A stretch of DNA of 64,000 bases, taken from IMG/VR virus record IMGVR_UViG_3300020383_000006, positions 81,505-145,504 of that record; one strand, written 5' to 3'. The number at the start of each line of letters is the position of its first letter. Within the stretch, counting starts at the first letter, position 1. Source of the DNA: a virus. This document shows positions 44,994 through 52,846 of this stretch, one piece after another. The notes beneath the pieces are model-generated. The model saw nothing but the letters and a program-made list of their open reading frames with translations, made no database searches and was not told where the DNA came from. Made by a program: the position numbers and the translations under genes.

Positions 44994-46682
44994 TTAAACC
45001 TCTTCTACTGTCGAACCAACAATATCTATATAGAAATTATTGTTAGCGTATATATTTTCATTTTCCGGTTTAGCTTCAATTTCTATAACTGGAGCATCTT
45101 GAATCATGTTCATTGAAAATTGAACAACGCCTTGTTGGTAATCAACGCTACCAACTTGTTTATTCACAGAAACATTATTTTCTATATATTCTAATAAAAT
45201 ATCACCGTCAACATCGTATAACATATGTTCCGTTGCGTTAGAATTAACAATAAAGTTTTCCATTATAACGGAACCGCTTTTAATCGGGTTATTAAAATCA
45301 ATTTTATAAAAAGCACCGTTTGATCTATTAACTTCTATATCAATTAGCACCTTGGGATATATTTCAATATATTCTAATCCTTGAATTGATTTAGCTCTAG
45401 CAGTTAATTCTGAATCATTGAAATATCCGGAAAAATTATTTAATTCTTTTTCGTTATAGTTGTTAATAATAGACTGAACATCAGCCCATATTTGGTTAAA
45501 TGTTTTGTTTGTGCTTGAGTAATCAACTTTTATTTTGTTTTCTAACTCAATAGAAATCTTTTTAGGTTCAACAAATTTAAGGTCAACTGAACCAACATAA
45601 TAATCTTCAAAGAAACTATTGATATTTTCTTCTATGGATCTAGTAATGATTTCGTCATTCTTCAGGATTGCACTATAATACACTCTTCCATTACCAGACC
45701 AAAACTTAGAAGATTTAATCGCATATCCCGATTGTTTTAACAATAAGGAATAATCAGAAATTGACAATGATCTTTCCTGTGCTTCATAAGCTCTAGGCGC
45801 GTTAAAACGTATTTCTTCTATAGATTCTTTATCTTGACCGCCACTCGCTTTTTCTGAAACATTAACTATGGCGTTAGAATACCCTTCTATTGTAGAAATC
45901 AAAGAAAAACTATTAGCACCGTTAGCAAAATTGTCTTCACAAACAATATACTCTAGCGTTACAACTGAAGAATCAGTCGGTTCATTTCCTAATCTATCTT
46001 TACCAAACTCAATATAATATTTTCCAGAAGAATCTTCAGAAATAAAGTACAAATTAGAATTATTAACAATATCTTTTATTGAACTTGCTCTGGTATATGA
46101 CGTAACGCTTCCTGAGGAGTCCGCTACAACGTTTAACGTATCTATATCAGCTAGGTTATTAGGGATATAAATTTTATCGCCTTTAAGGTGCGTTGAGCGC
46201 GTTACAGTCAATGTTCCTTGAAACAATTCAACATCATTAACAACATATTGATTAGAACCATTAAGTGCTAATGTGTATGGTTGCATTGTGGTGAACGTAT
46301 AAGTTTCACCATCATACATTGATACGAACTTTGTACCCTTTGGTGCAACAATAGAACTCGGTAAAGAAGTTGTTACTTCAGGAACGACCGTTAAATCAAC
46401 TTTTGCTTTAGAACAATTTGTTGATCTAGGCAAGTAAGAAAGTTTTTGTGCTTGTGAGGAAACGTTTCCACGAACTTGTGCCGTCTGTATAAATGATTCA
46501 TTAGCCATCATATGGGCTAGATATGAATCATACATATTATTTCTTACTAAAAGGTCTACAAGCGTATTAATACCAGAACCTTCAAAATCAAAATCACCAA
46601 ACTTACCTGTTGATGATAAGAAATCAATAAGGTTTTGTTTAATGTCTTGATGGTCTAATTTTGTTAAGTCTAGTTCTGTCAT
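44994..46682 (-). CDS. 6: Baseplate wedge protein, T4 gp6-like (baseplate J)
   Basis: 562 residues (T4 gp6 is 660). Core wedge protein forming the inner baseplate ring. Marks: HQDIKQNLIDFLSSTGKFGDFDFEGSGINTLVDLLVRNNMYDSYLAHMMANESFIQTAQVRGNVSSQAQKLSYLPRS (about 12-88), the RFNAPRAYEAQERSLSISDYSLLLKQ motif typical of baseplate J proteins (about 294-320), and YNEKELNNFSGYFNDSELTARAKSI. It starts 1 bp after gene 25. Confidence 0.94.
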   Translation of the reverse strand: MTELDLTKLDHQDIKQNLIDFLSSTGKFGDFDFEGSGINTLVDLLVRNNMYDSYLAHMMANESFIQTAQVRGNVSSQAQKLSYLPRSTNCSKAKVDLTVVPEVTTSLPSSIVAPKGTKFVSMYDGETYTFTTMQPYTLALNGSNQYVVNDVELFQGTLTVTRSTHLKGDKIYIPNNLADIDTLNVVADSSGSVTSYTRASSIKDIVNNSNLYFISEDSSGKYYIEFGKDRLGNEPTDSSVVTLEYIVCEDNFANGANSFSLISTIEGYSNAIVNVSEKASGGQDKESIEEIRFNAPRAYEAQERSLSISDYSLLLKQSGYAIKSSKFWSGNGRVYYSAILKNDEIITRSIEENINSFFEDYYVGSVDLKFVEPKKISIELENKIKVDYSSTNKTFNQIWADVQSIINNYNEKELNNFSGYFNDSELTARAKSIQGLEYIEIYPKVLIDIEVNRSNGAFYKIDFNNPIKSGSVIMENFIVNSNATEHMLYDVDGDILLEYIENNVSVNKQVGSVDYQQGVVQFSMNMIQDAPVIEIEAKPENENIYANNNFYIDIVGSTVEEV

Positions 46683-46683
46683 C

Positions 46684-47061
46684 TTATCTTAACCTTTCTA
46701 ATTCGATTCTAAATGATCTTTCTTCTGGATCATTAAAGATATTGTAATAAATGAAAATATCAAGCGTATTTTCATATTGTCTTGAAGTTGTTACATCAAT
46801 CCTAACAACTTCAACGTCTTTTTCAAAAACTTTTAAAACCCGTTCTATATTGGTTTTTATTGTTTCTTTAAGTAACGGGTCATCGTTTTCAAATAAAGAA
46901 GCTCCAATATCAGAATAAACTTCTATATTGAACCCTCTTTCATAGTAATTTGTTAGGATGAGGTTCTTCATTGATTGCTCAATAGCCATAACCCCTTTTT
47001 TTGTATTTATATCCCCCGTTAAAGGATGAGGATTAAAATTCAAATCTATATCTTTCCTCAT
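46684..47061 (-). CDS. 25: Baseplate wedge protein, T4 gp25-like
   Basis: 125 residues (T4 gp25 is 132). A gpW/gp25 family protein that nucleates the sheath at the baseplate. Marks: DLNFNPHPLTGDINTKKGVMAIEQSMKNLILTNYYERGFN (about 6-46), which contains the family's helix, and ETIKTNIERVLKVFEKDV. It lies between 5 and 6 as in T4. Confidence 0.94.
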   Translation of the reverse strand: MRKDIDLNFNPHPLTGDINTKKGVMAIEQSMKNLILTNYYERGFNIEVYSDIGASLFENDDPLLKETIKTNIERVLKVFEKDVEVVRIDVTTSRQYENTLDIFIYYNIFNDPEERSFRIELERLR

Positions 47062-47065
47062 CTTC

Positions 47066-48004
47066 TTATCCTTCTATTAAACTTGTACAAAATACCGCAC
47101 CGTTACAAGTAAATGTTCCGTTTACCGTAACAGAACCTATATGAGTTCTTGAACCTGCTTTAGTAGTGTGACTACCATAATTTTCCGTAACGTCAGAATA
47201 ATCCCTTGTTACAGAACCACCGTATTCTTCTTTTGTTTCACCGTCAATGTTTAGTATATAGTTGCCCTGAACGTAATGCTTGACGTCACCCTCTACTGTT
47301 AAATTAACATCACCCCTGACGTTAGCAAACTTAGAACCCGCAATAATTTCATAACCGTCGCCAACTATCTTGACTATCTTATTACCGTCTTTATCAACTT
47401 CATAAAACGTTCCAGATTTATGAAATTCTTGGATTCTTTCATTACCTTCGGTGTTATCGTATTCTTTTACATGACCTGATTTCGTTTCTTTAACGTCATT
47501 ATCCGGGTATGTAGCATTGTTTCGGTATTCAGGTTCGTCCCAATTGCCTCCACCAGCAGTAGGTACACCAATTCTTCGGTTTTGATTCCTAATCTTAAAC
47601 AATTCATGGGAACTATCCCCTCTAGCTAGTTTATTGACATCGCTTTCATCTGTATAGATCGGGTAAACGCCATCAGGGTCATTAAAACCTAAATTTGACA
47701 TTGCCGATTTAGTCGGTTTACCTGAAATTGAACCAAGTACAATTCCATCTTGTAAATCTTGACTTAAAAAATAACCAAATACAGTAGAACCTTGAACATA
47801 ACCTGTAGGAGATTCACCAATACCTGAAACGCCAGCTTGGTTAGAATTTACCGTGGAAAACCATAACAAATGTTCTGTCGGTAAAAATTCCTTGTTTTCT
47901 GTATGGTACCCATAACAGCGAACTTGGACTCTACCAACTTCTTCCGGATCTTTTATATTTTCGACAACCCCAAAAAAAGGTTGAAACGAATCTTGTATTA
48001 ACAT
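47066..48004 (-). CDS. 5: Baseplate hub spike protein, T4 gp5-like, without lysozyme domain
   Basis: 312 residues (T4 gp5 is 575). N-terminal OB-fold: FFGVVENIKDPEEVGRVQVRCYGYHTEN (about 9-36), GVSGIGESPTGYVQGSTVFGYF. The middle has a long linker with DPDGVYPIY and WDEPEYR; the C-terminal beta-helix spike repeats FANVRGDVNLTVEGDVKHYVQGNYILNIDGETKEEYGG. The T4 lysozyme domain between OB-fold and spike is absent, so entry through peptidoglycan needs another enzyme or none. The start abuts the gene 27 stop. Confidence 0.9.
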   Translation of the reverse strand: MLIQDSFQPFFGVVENIKDPEEVGRVQVRCYGYHTENKEFLPTEHLLWFSTVNSNQAGVSGIGESPTGYVQGSTVFGYFLSQDLQDGIVLGSISGKPTKSAMSNLGFNDPDGVYPIYTDESDVNKLARGDSSHELFKIRNQNRRIGVPTAGGGNWDEPEYRNNATYPDNDVKETKSGHVKEYDNTEGNERIQEFHKSGTFYEVDKDGNKIVKIVGDGYEIIAGSKFANVRGDVNLTVEGDVKHYVQGNYILNIDGETKEEYGGSVTRDYSDVTENYGSHTTKAGSRTHIGSVTVNGTFTCNGAVFCTSLIEG

Positions 48005-49197
48005 TATTTTGAATACCCGTCTTTAAACAACATCATTGTTTGTGTCATCTTAGTATTAGAAAGATTATGGTGTATTTGCCCAATTAAGTATTTACCGTCT
48101 ATTTTATTTTTGACTTCTTGTTGTTCCTGATTCCAGTTCGGTAAAGTAACATTACACGCTTGACCTACTCTAATCGTTGAATCACCAAATACAACAATCT
48201 TAACTCTGATAGTCGATAACTCGATTAACTTCATTACAGAAGAAACCGCTTTTCGCTGATTTAAAGAGGAATTATTATTAACCCCTAGCCTAACCCTAGA
48301 TTCATAAGATACATCTACTTCGTTCTTATGAGGAACCTCAGATAGCGATTTTTCACTATTCCATGAACCTTCTTTATCATATTCAACTTTAGTTGCTTCT
48401 TTACTGAATAAATCAAATTGAACTGAAGTCTTACCATGAATCCCTTCCATGGTTCTATCTAATAAGGAATTTTCTTCTAATACTTCCAGTTCTTGGATAG
48501 AGTTAAATGATTCAACTTCTTTCTGGTCAATTTCTTTAAACACGCCCCTGTTTCGGTAGAAATAATCTTTAACAGGTTCTTGTTGTTTTAGTTTTTCAAC
48601 CGGAACAAAATTAAATTGTCGATTATCTTCATAAAACAAATAACCTAAGTCATCCCCATAAGCCGCATTTCTAAGAATGTTAATGGCGTTAAACGGTTTA
48701 TGGACACCAAACACATAAGAAAATATCCCTTCTGTTTGTTCGGCAACTAATGGCTTATCTTCTTTTAATCTTTTATTAAAAATGCTTTCTACAAAACTAG
48801 ATATTTGTTTCTTACCAGAAATATTAGTCGATAACCTTGTTGATTTTAATGCTTCTGGACTAATGAAATAAATTGTATAACCAGAAGCGTGTTCAGATAT
48901 TCTATGGTTTTCAGAAATCTTATAAACAATTGCTTTATATTCAAAAAGGTCTTCAGTTCCAAGCGTATTGAAACTGATATCTATTTCTTCACCACCGTAA
49001 AGATTAGCTGTATCTGGTAAATTTAATGAATCAATAATAGAAATAGATCCAGACATTGTTTGATCAAACAATGATTCAAATATATCCACCGATACAAACG
49101 CAACTGATAAATCCAATTCTTTCGTTTCGGAATCAGAAGGTTTGTATCGTAAAACCAATTTGTTTATAGCGTAATCGCCATTGCTTTTATATTTCAT
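48004..49197 (-). CDS. 27: Baseplate hub protein, T4 gp27-like
   Basis: 397 residues (T4 gp27 is 391). It forms the trimeric hub under gp5. Recognised by length, position before gene 5, and the barrel pattern FESLFDQTMSGSISIIDSLNLPDTANLYGGEEIDISF (about 36-72), YFISPEALKS, KPFNAINILRNAAYGDDLGYLFYEDNRQFNFVPVEKL and the C-terminal GKYLIGQIHHNLSNTKMTQTMMLFKD, typical of hub proteins. It overlaps gene 53 by 4 bp. Confidence 0.88.
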   Translation of the reverse strand: MKYKSNGDYAINKLVLRYKPSDSETKELDLSVAFVSVDIFESLFDQTMSGSISIIDSLNLPDTANLYGGEEIDISFNTLGTEDLFEYKAIVYKISENHRISEHASGYTIYFISPEALKSTRLSTNISGKKQISSFVESIFNKRLKEDKPLVAEQTEGIFSYVFGVHKPFNAINILRNAAYGDDLGYLFYEDNRQFNFVPVEKLKQQEPVKDYFYRNRGVFKEIDQKEVESFNSIQELEVLEENSLLDRTMEGIHGKTSVQFDLFSKEATKVEYDKEGSWNSEKSLSEVPHKNEVDVSYESRVRLGVNNNSSLNQRKAVSSVMKLIELSTIRVKIVVFGDSTIRVGQACNVTLPNWNQEQQEVKNKIDGKYLIGQIHHNLSNTKMTQTMMLFKDGYSK

Positions 49198-49691
49198 GAG
49201 CGCATAAGCCTATCATGTTCATTTTTAATTGCTCTAGCAATTTCAGGTATCGGTACTAAGATAGATCTTTTATTTTCATTCTTTCTATATTCGTATTCGT
49301 AGTTGGTTATCGTGATTCTATCATATTCTGGATGATCACTTTCTACCGTTCTACCATCAAACATAGATTCATAATGATGAACGCCTTCAGAGTTTCCATA
49401 TTCGTCAGAAATATAGCCTCTCAATTCATTAACCTTTAATGGCCAATCATCATCCAAATCCATAATGTTATTATAGAACGGAATAACCCAAAACAAATCA
49501 GCGTCATCATAAATTTTGTCTGCTATCGTTAATGGTGTATCGCCGTCCCTGATAGTGTATTCAATATGATTGCTATCACGTCTTTTGTATTTTTCAACAA
49601 TAGATGACCTTTTCGTAATATCAATACAAGGCATTTTAAGGTTATTGAACTTGTAAGGATATATGATCGGAAATTTTGAAAAGTATCCCAT
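49194..49691 (-). CDS. 53: Baseplate wedge protein, T4 gp53-like
   Basis: 165 residues (T4 gp53 is 196). YTIRDGDTPLTIADKIYDDADLFWVIPFYNNIMDLDDDWPL (about 45-85) is a LysM-like segment, characteristic of gp53. It joins wedges to the hub. It starts 2 bp after gene 48 and overlaps gene 27. Confidence 0.93.
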   Translation of the reverse strand: MGYFSKFPIIYPYKFNNLKMPCIDITKRSSIVEKYKRRDSNHIEYTIRDGDTPLTIADKIYDDADLFWVIPFYNNIMDLDDDWPLKVNELRGYISDEYGNSEGVHHYESMFDGRTVESDHPEYDRITITNYEYEYRKNENKRSILVPIPEIARAIKNEHDRLMRS

Positions 49692-49693
49692 GA

Positions 49694-50626
49694 TTAATAT
49701 CCTTGTTCTATTCTATTTTTTGTAAGAACTTCCATTTCAGTGAACTCAAGCGTTAATTCAGTTGCTGATGGAGAACCGTCTTTAAAGTTTGAATATTGTC
49801 CATCGGGACTATGGTTTACCGTTAAATTGGTCATAGCACAAGTAGATATTTTAAACAACCAAGGATTTTCTTTTGATTTGTGTAAAAACTGCAAATCAAA
49901 TTCCGCTGGAAATATCCAATAGTTCGTATTCTCTTCAAATTTAACTTCCGGTGCTCTATGGAACTTTAATGTGTCAACAATACGCTTAATCTCGTCTTGT
50001 TCATCCGCAGAGCGAGGAATCATTTTAAACGTAAATGAGAACGTTCTATTTTCTACTCCGTTGAATACCACTTCCATATACGGGTTAGCAACCGTAGAAG
50101 TATAAGATTTTCTTAGTGCTTCAAAGTTTAGTGGTGTTAATGCTGAAGCTGCCGTTGATAACGTTCTTAAACCGGACTCAGATAACGTATTCTTAACCGC
50201 TTGCCATGAATTAGAAGCATCTTTCCAGGAATTAACTGAAGACAGTCCACCGATAGCATCAACGGAAGACCCTAAAGAACCAAGTTCCTCGGTTGACCAA
50301 TCTGATTGGTATTGAGAGGTGATTTCAGGTGGCATAAACAAATCAATAAACGTGTTAATGCGCTTATAATTTTCAGAAAATCGTTTAGATATACCACTCT
50401 TATTCTGTTCACTTCTAAAATTAGAAGTGACGTCATTACCCTCAGCATCAGTTACTTTTTGTTGACCTTCCGAACCCAAGTAACGTGAACCAGAAGGAAC
50501 ATTAATCAAAATACGAATAATTGATTGGTTGCCTTGTGTATCTAAATCAAGAGGAAACTTGAGCCTGTTTTGACCCCTCTTGTTTTGAGTTAATTTATTA
50601 TTCAACAATTCTGCTTTAGTAGGCAT
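49694..50626 (-). CDS. 48: Baseplate tail-tube cap protein, T4 gp48-like
   Basis: 310 residues (T4 gp48 is 364). NRLKFPLDLDTQGNQSIIRILINVP (N-terminal), KRINTFIDLFMPPEITSQYQSDWSTEELGSLG, NPYMEVVFNGVENRTFSFTFKMIPRSADEQDEIKRIVDTLKFHRAPEV and YWIFPAEFDLQFLHK are the family pattern; the same fold occurs in gp54 and I cannot fully exclude that name. It starts the tube on the hub. In T4 this gene lies in another operon; here it has joined the wedge/hub operon between 4 and 53. Confidence 0.85.
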   Translation of the reverse strand: MPTKAELLNNKLTQNKRGQNRLKFPLDLDTQGNQSIIRILINVPSGSRYLGSEGQQKVTDAEGNDVTSNFRSEQNKSGISKRFSENYKRINTFIDLFMPPEITSQYQSDWSTEELGSLGSSVDAIGGLSSVNSWKDASNSWQAVKNTLSESGLRTLSTAASALTPLNFEALRKSYTSTVANPYMEVVFNGVENRTFSFTFKMIPRSADEQDEIKRIVDTLKFHRAPEVKFEENTNYWIFPAEFDLQFLHKSKENPWLFKISTCAMTNLTVNHSPDGQYSNFKDGSPSATELTLEFTEMEVLTKNRIEQGY

Positions 50627-50668
50627 TATGATCGTATCTCTTTTATTATTTCTTAAACTTATAGTGAT

Positions 50669-50676
50669 TATTTATT
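50669..50676 (-). promoter_or_regulatory. Late-promoter-like box before gene 48
   Basis: AATAAATA on the minus strand, 43 bp before the gene 48 start, overlapping the gene 4 stop. Confidence 0.45.
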
Positions 50677-51157
50677 TACCAAATATATGCTTCTCCGTCA
50701 TGATAATAAAGTTCCATCCTTTTTTATTACAATAGGACTCAGCATGTTTCCATTTTGCTTGGTTTATTTCAAAGGTCATACATTCTTGTAAAAACCTTGA
50801 TTTCTTTTTGCCTTGTTTCTTTGGTGGAAACTTTTCCTTTTCAGGTTTAACCTCAATAGCGGTAACTTGTTTCTTACCTTCTTTGTCTTTTGTCACTATA
50901 ACGAAGTCAACAAAATATCTATGTATCCTTCCATCTTTTGGTGACAAATACGGTATGACAAGCTCTTCACTGTTCCAAGCAAGTATTTTTGGGTCTAGGT
51001 CAAAGTTGTTCATACACTTCCTTTCCCATGAAGAACGATAGGTAATTTTTGATGTGTCACCTAGATATTTTTCAGGGAATTTTGGTATAAACCTGCCATG
51101 GTGTAATAATTTTTTACCTTTTTTCTTATCTTTTTTTAATTGCTCTCGAATGCTCAT
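50672..51157 (-). CDS. 4: Head completion nuclease-like protein, T4 gp4-like
   Basis: 161 residues (T4 gp4, also called gp50/65, is 150). Marks: KYLGDTSKITYRSSWERKCMNNFDLDPKILAWNSEELVIPYLSPKDGRIHRYFVDFVI, ending in E(V)KPEKE..PP and NQAKWKHAESYCNKKGWNFIIMTEKH. The pattern YRSSWE...W.SE...IPY..P.....HRYFVDF...EVKP is that of a PD-(D/E)XK-like fold (D83, E101, K103 as active residues by inspection). It finishes packaged heads before tail joining. Confidence 0.93.
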   Translation of the reverse strand: MSIREQLKKDKKKGKKLLHHGRFIPKFPEKYLGDTSKITYRSSWERKCMNNFDLDPKILAWNSEELVIPYLSPKDGRIHRYFVDFVIVTKDKEGKKQVTAIEVKPEKEKFPPKKQGKKKSRFLQECMTFEINQAKWKHAESYCNKKGWNFIIMTEKHIFGK

Positions 51158-51187
51158 GGTTACAGTCTTTTAGCTCATTATAATTTA

Positions 51188-51195
51188 TATTTATT
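51188..51195 (-). promoter_or_regulatory. Late-promoter-like box before gene 4
   Basis: AATAAATA on the minus strand, 31 bp before the gene 4 start, at the head of the structural block. Confidence 0.45.
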
Positions 51196-51313
51196 TCCAC
51201 TATTTCCAAAAAATATACATCAATTGATTAAAAAATGAACGAATTTGCCGAATTTTAAATTCATCAAACTGATATATACTTTGTATAAACAAAGAATAAC
51301 GAGTAGGGAAATT

Positions 51314-51408
51314 ATGTTCTTAGAACTTTACACTCTTCGAAGATGAACTTCTCAGAGGTAAAGATTCTTAAGAACCAATGGAATATTTTTTTTATATTTA
51401 AAGTATAA
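51314..51408 (+). other. Two tiny overlapping reading frames in the leader
   Basis: ATG 51314 reads 10 codons (MFLELYTLRR) to TGA 51346, with AGGGA spaced 4 bases before it. Its stop overlaps ATG 51343 (ATGA), which opens 21 codons (MNFSEVKILKNQW...) to TAA 51408. The good ribosome site and overlap suggest leader peptides or gene remnants, but so few codons can arise by chance. Confidence 0.25.
51316..51374. repeat. Three short palindromes, possible operator cluster
   Basis: GTTCTTAGAAC (51316-51326), TCTTCGAAGA (51334-51343) and TTCTTAAGAA (51365-51374). The first and third share the TTCTTA/GAA core and lie 49 bp apart, as repressor half-sites might. They also overlap the tiny reading frames. 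Confidence 0.4.
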
Positions 51409-51427
51409 GTAATTTATAGTAACATTA

Positions 51428-51435
51428 AATAAATA
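51428..51435 (+). promoter_or_regulatory. Late-promoter-like box upstream of dCMP deaminase
   Basis: AATAAATA on the plus strand, 100 bp before the deaminase start, farther than other late boxes here. Weak on its own in AT-rich DNA. Confidence 0.25.
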
Positions 51436-51444
51436 CTTTAAACA

Positions 51445-51489
51445 ATTCATAAATGAATATTCCGCGCGCGAGGAAGTTTGTTAAACAAA
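51445..51489. repeat. Inverted repeats flanking a CG run
   Basis: ATTCAT-AA-ATGAAT (51445-51458), then CGCGCGCG (51463-51470), then TTTGTT-A-AACAAA (51477-51489), all perfect. Two AT palindromes around an alternating purine-pyrimidine run could be a protein-binding or strand-opening site. Confidence 0.4.
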
Positions 51490-51534
51490 TTTTCTTAAAT
51501 TATTTTCTAACTACAAAAATAGGCATTTTATTTT

Positions 51535-52047
51535 ATGTACAATGATGCGATTGAAAAAGAATATTTGAACCATAAAACCTTCATTGATATTTGTAATTCC
51601 TTAACAAACCTTTCAAAATGTACCTTTACAAAAGTTGCTTCAGTTATTGTTGACCAAGACGGAGGAATTATCTCTACTGGGGTTAATGGAACAATTGCTG
51701 GTTTACAAAACTGTTGCGACAACCATTTTGAAAAACGTGATGACCATATTGAATATTCGGAAAAGTATGAAGTTCATGCTGAAATGAACGCAATTATACG
51801 CCTTGCAAGATCCAGTATTAAACCAAACCGCATTACCCTCTACACTTCCCTCTCACCATGTAAAAACTGCTTAAAACACATTTTAGCACTCCAAAACAAC
51901 TATGTGAAAGTTGATGCAATTGTTTTTGGTGAATTGTATCACCGTTATACAAAAGAAGATATTGAACAAATGCGTAATTATGCTTACAGTGCTGGTATCA
52001 AATTGATTGACATCAATGAAATGTCAAAATTATTGAATAATAAATAA
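51535..52047 (+). CDS. cd: dCMP deaminase-like protein
   Basis: 170 residues (T4 Cd is 193). Converts dCMP to dUMP for dTTP synthesis. The zinc-dependent deaminase signature is complete: HAEMNAI with H81 and catalytic E83, and PCKNC with C109 and C112. The NCCDNHFEKRDDHIEYSEKYEV insertion (about 59-80) before the HAE motif is typical of the phage and dCMP branch and has a possible second metal site (C60, C61, H64, H71). It is the first plus-strand gene. The next gene starts after 36 bp. Confidence 0.9.
   Translation: MYNDAIEKEYLNHKTFIDICNSLTNLSKCTFTKVASVIVDQDGGIISTGVNGTIAGLQNCCDNHFEKRDDHIEYSEKYEVHAEMNAIIRLARSSIKPNRITLYTSLSPCKNCLKHILALQNNYVKVDAIVFGELYHRYTKEDIEQMRNYAYSAGIKLIDINEMSKLLNNK
52039..52046 (+). 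promoter_or_regulatory. Late-promoter-like box before DUF6433-like gene
   Basis: AATAAATA on the plus strand, 38 bp before the ATG at 52084, overlapping the deaminase stop. The spacing equals that of the minus-strand late boxes. Confidence 0.45.
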
Positions 52048-52083
52048 CCTTTAAATAGATTTGATTTAAACCAAAGGGTAACA

Positions 52084-52518
52084 ATGAAAACTTTTATCAA
52101 CAAAAACAAAACAGTTTCCGAAGCATTTGAGTTTGTAACAAAAGAAGCTTCAAACAATGATGAAAAAATTAAAATACTACAAAAACTTAAATCCAGATCA
52201 ATGAAATGGGTTGTACAAGCAATGTATACAAGGGATTTAAGTAAGTACCCTATACCTAAGTTTGAATACAACCATCGAGATGCTGGTATTTGTTATGCGA
52301 CAATCCATAATTCAATTAATAGAATGGAAAGTGCTTTCCGAGTTTATGATAAAGGTAATGAAGCAAAATACAATGATCTAATGACGCTTGTATTACAAGA
52401 ATTACCTAAAGAAGAAGCTGAACTATTGATTGATGTTATGGCTGGTAAGAAAACACGGGGGATTTCTAAAACCGTTTGGAAAAAGATTTACCCTGAATTT
52501 TTTCGATCTGAGCAATAA
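52084..52518 (+). CDS. DUF6433-like conserved phage protein
   Basis: 144 residues. Pattern: helical start (VSEAFEFVTKEASNNDEKIKILQKLKSRSMKWVVQAMY), LSKYPIP, then LMTLVLQELPKEEAELLIDVMAGKKTRGISKTVWKKIYPEFF. The end (LLE.L...EAELL.....K...GI(S/T)K.V....FP.F) is that of a family common in marine T4-like phages, which I recall as DUF6433; its role is unknown. The late-type box before it suggests late expression, with the FmdB-like and internal-protein genes that follow. Confidence 0.75.
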   Translation: MKTFINKNKTVSEAFEFVTKEASNNDEKIKILQKLKSRSMKWVVQAMYTRDLSKYPIPKFEYNHRDAGICYATIHNSINRMESAFRVYDKGNEAKYNDLMTLVLQELPKEEAELLIDVMAGKKTRGISKTVWKKIYPEFFRSEQ

Positions 52519-52577
52519 TGTTAAAAGAATAAAAAGAAAATTTATTGCTAAGAATAAATCAATTAGGAAATTTTATT

Positions 52578-52841
52578 ATGCCAATTTACGATTACCGTTG
52601 CGGTTCTTGTGGAAATCAGTTTTCACAAAGAAAGAAAATATCTGAAATGGAAGCTCCATTAAGTGAACCTTGTCCGGAGTGTGAAAAGAAAGGTGAAATT
52701 ACAAAAATTATAACATCAGCCCCTGTTGTTGGATATTCAATTGCTCCAAGCCTTAAAACAACAGACAATTTCAATTCTAGATTAAAAGAAATGAAAAGTA
52801 AAGCTGGTAAGGGAAACACGTTTTCGGATTCAATAAGGTAA
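52578..52841 (+). CDS. FmdB-type zinc-ribbon protein
   Basis: 87 residues from ATG 52578, with AGGA 9 bases before it; a longer upstream TTG reading is less likely. MPIYDYRCGSCGNQFSQRKKI...EPCPECEKKGEITKI is the FmdB/Zn_ribbon_8 pattern with zinc ligands C8, C11, C32 and C35. The C-terminal part is basic and disordered, ending KAGKGNTFSDSIR. Such proteins recur in marine T4-like phages and may act as small regulators; the target is unknown. It is followed after 5 bp by the ART gene. Confidence 0.85.
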   Translation: MPIYDYRCGSCGNQFSQRKKISEMEAPLSEPCPECEKKGEITKIITSAPVVGYSIAPSLKTTDNFNSRLKEMKSKAGKGNTFSDSIR

Positions 52842-52846
52842 ATTGA

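Larger units (their letters stand above)
51158..51534. other. Divergent intergenic region between late and early halves
   Basis: 377 bp without a normal gene, very AT-rich, between minus-strand gene 4 and plus-strand dCMP deaminase. It holds the gene 4 late box (51188-51195), a set of short perfect palindromes (51316-51326, 51334-51343, 51365-51374, 51445-51458, 51477-51489), a run of CGCGCGCG at 51463-51470 that is exceptional in this genome, an AATAAATA box (51428-51435), and two tiny overlapping reading frames (51314-51408). Possible uses are a control region or a replication start; none is shown. Confidence 0.55.

Noticed and set aside
51314-51376. tRNA-like look: 5' GTTCTTA pairs with 3' TAAGAAC followed by CA
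   Set aside because: About 62 bases only, no T-loop TTCRA at the right place and no anticodon arm; more likely unrelated palindromes.
52084-52518. MKTF start of the DUF6433-like protein resembles the head-targeting peptide
   Set aside because: After MKTF the sequence (INKNKTVSEA) does not follow the xxF(L/I)xE pattern.
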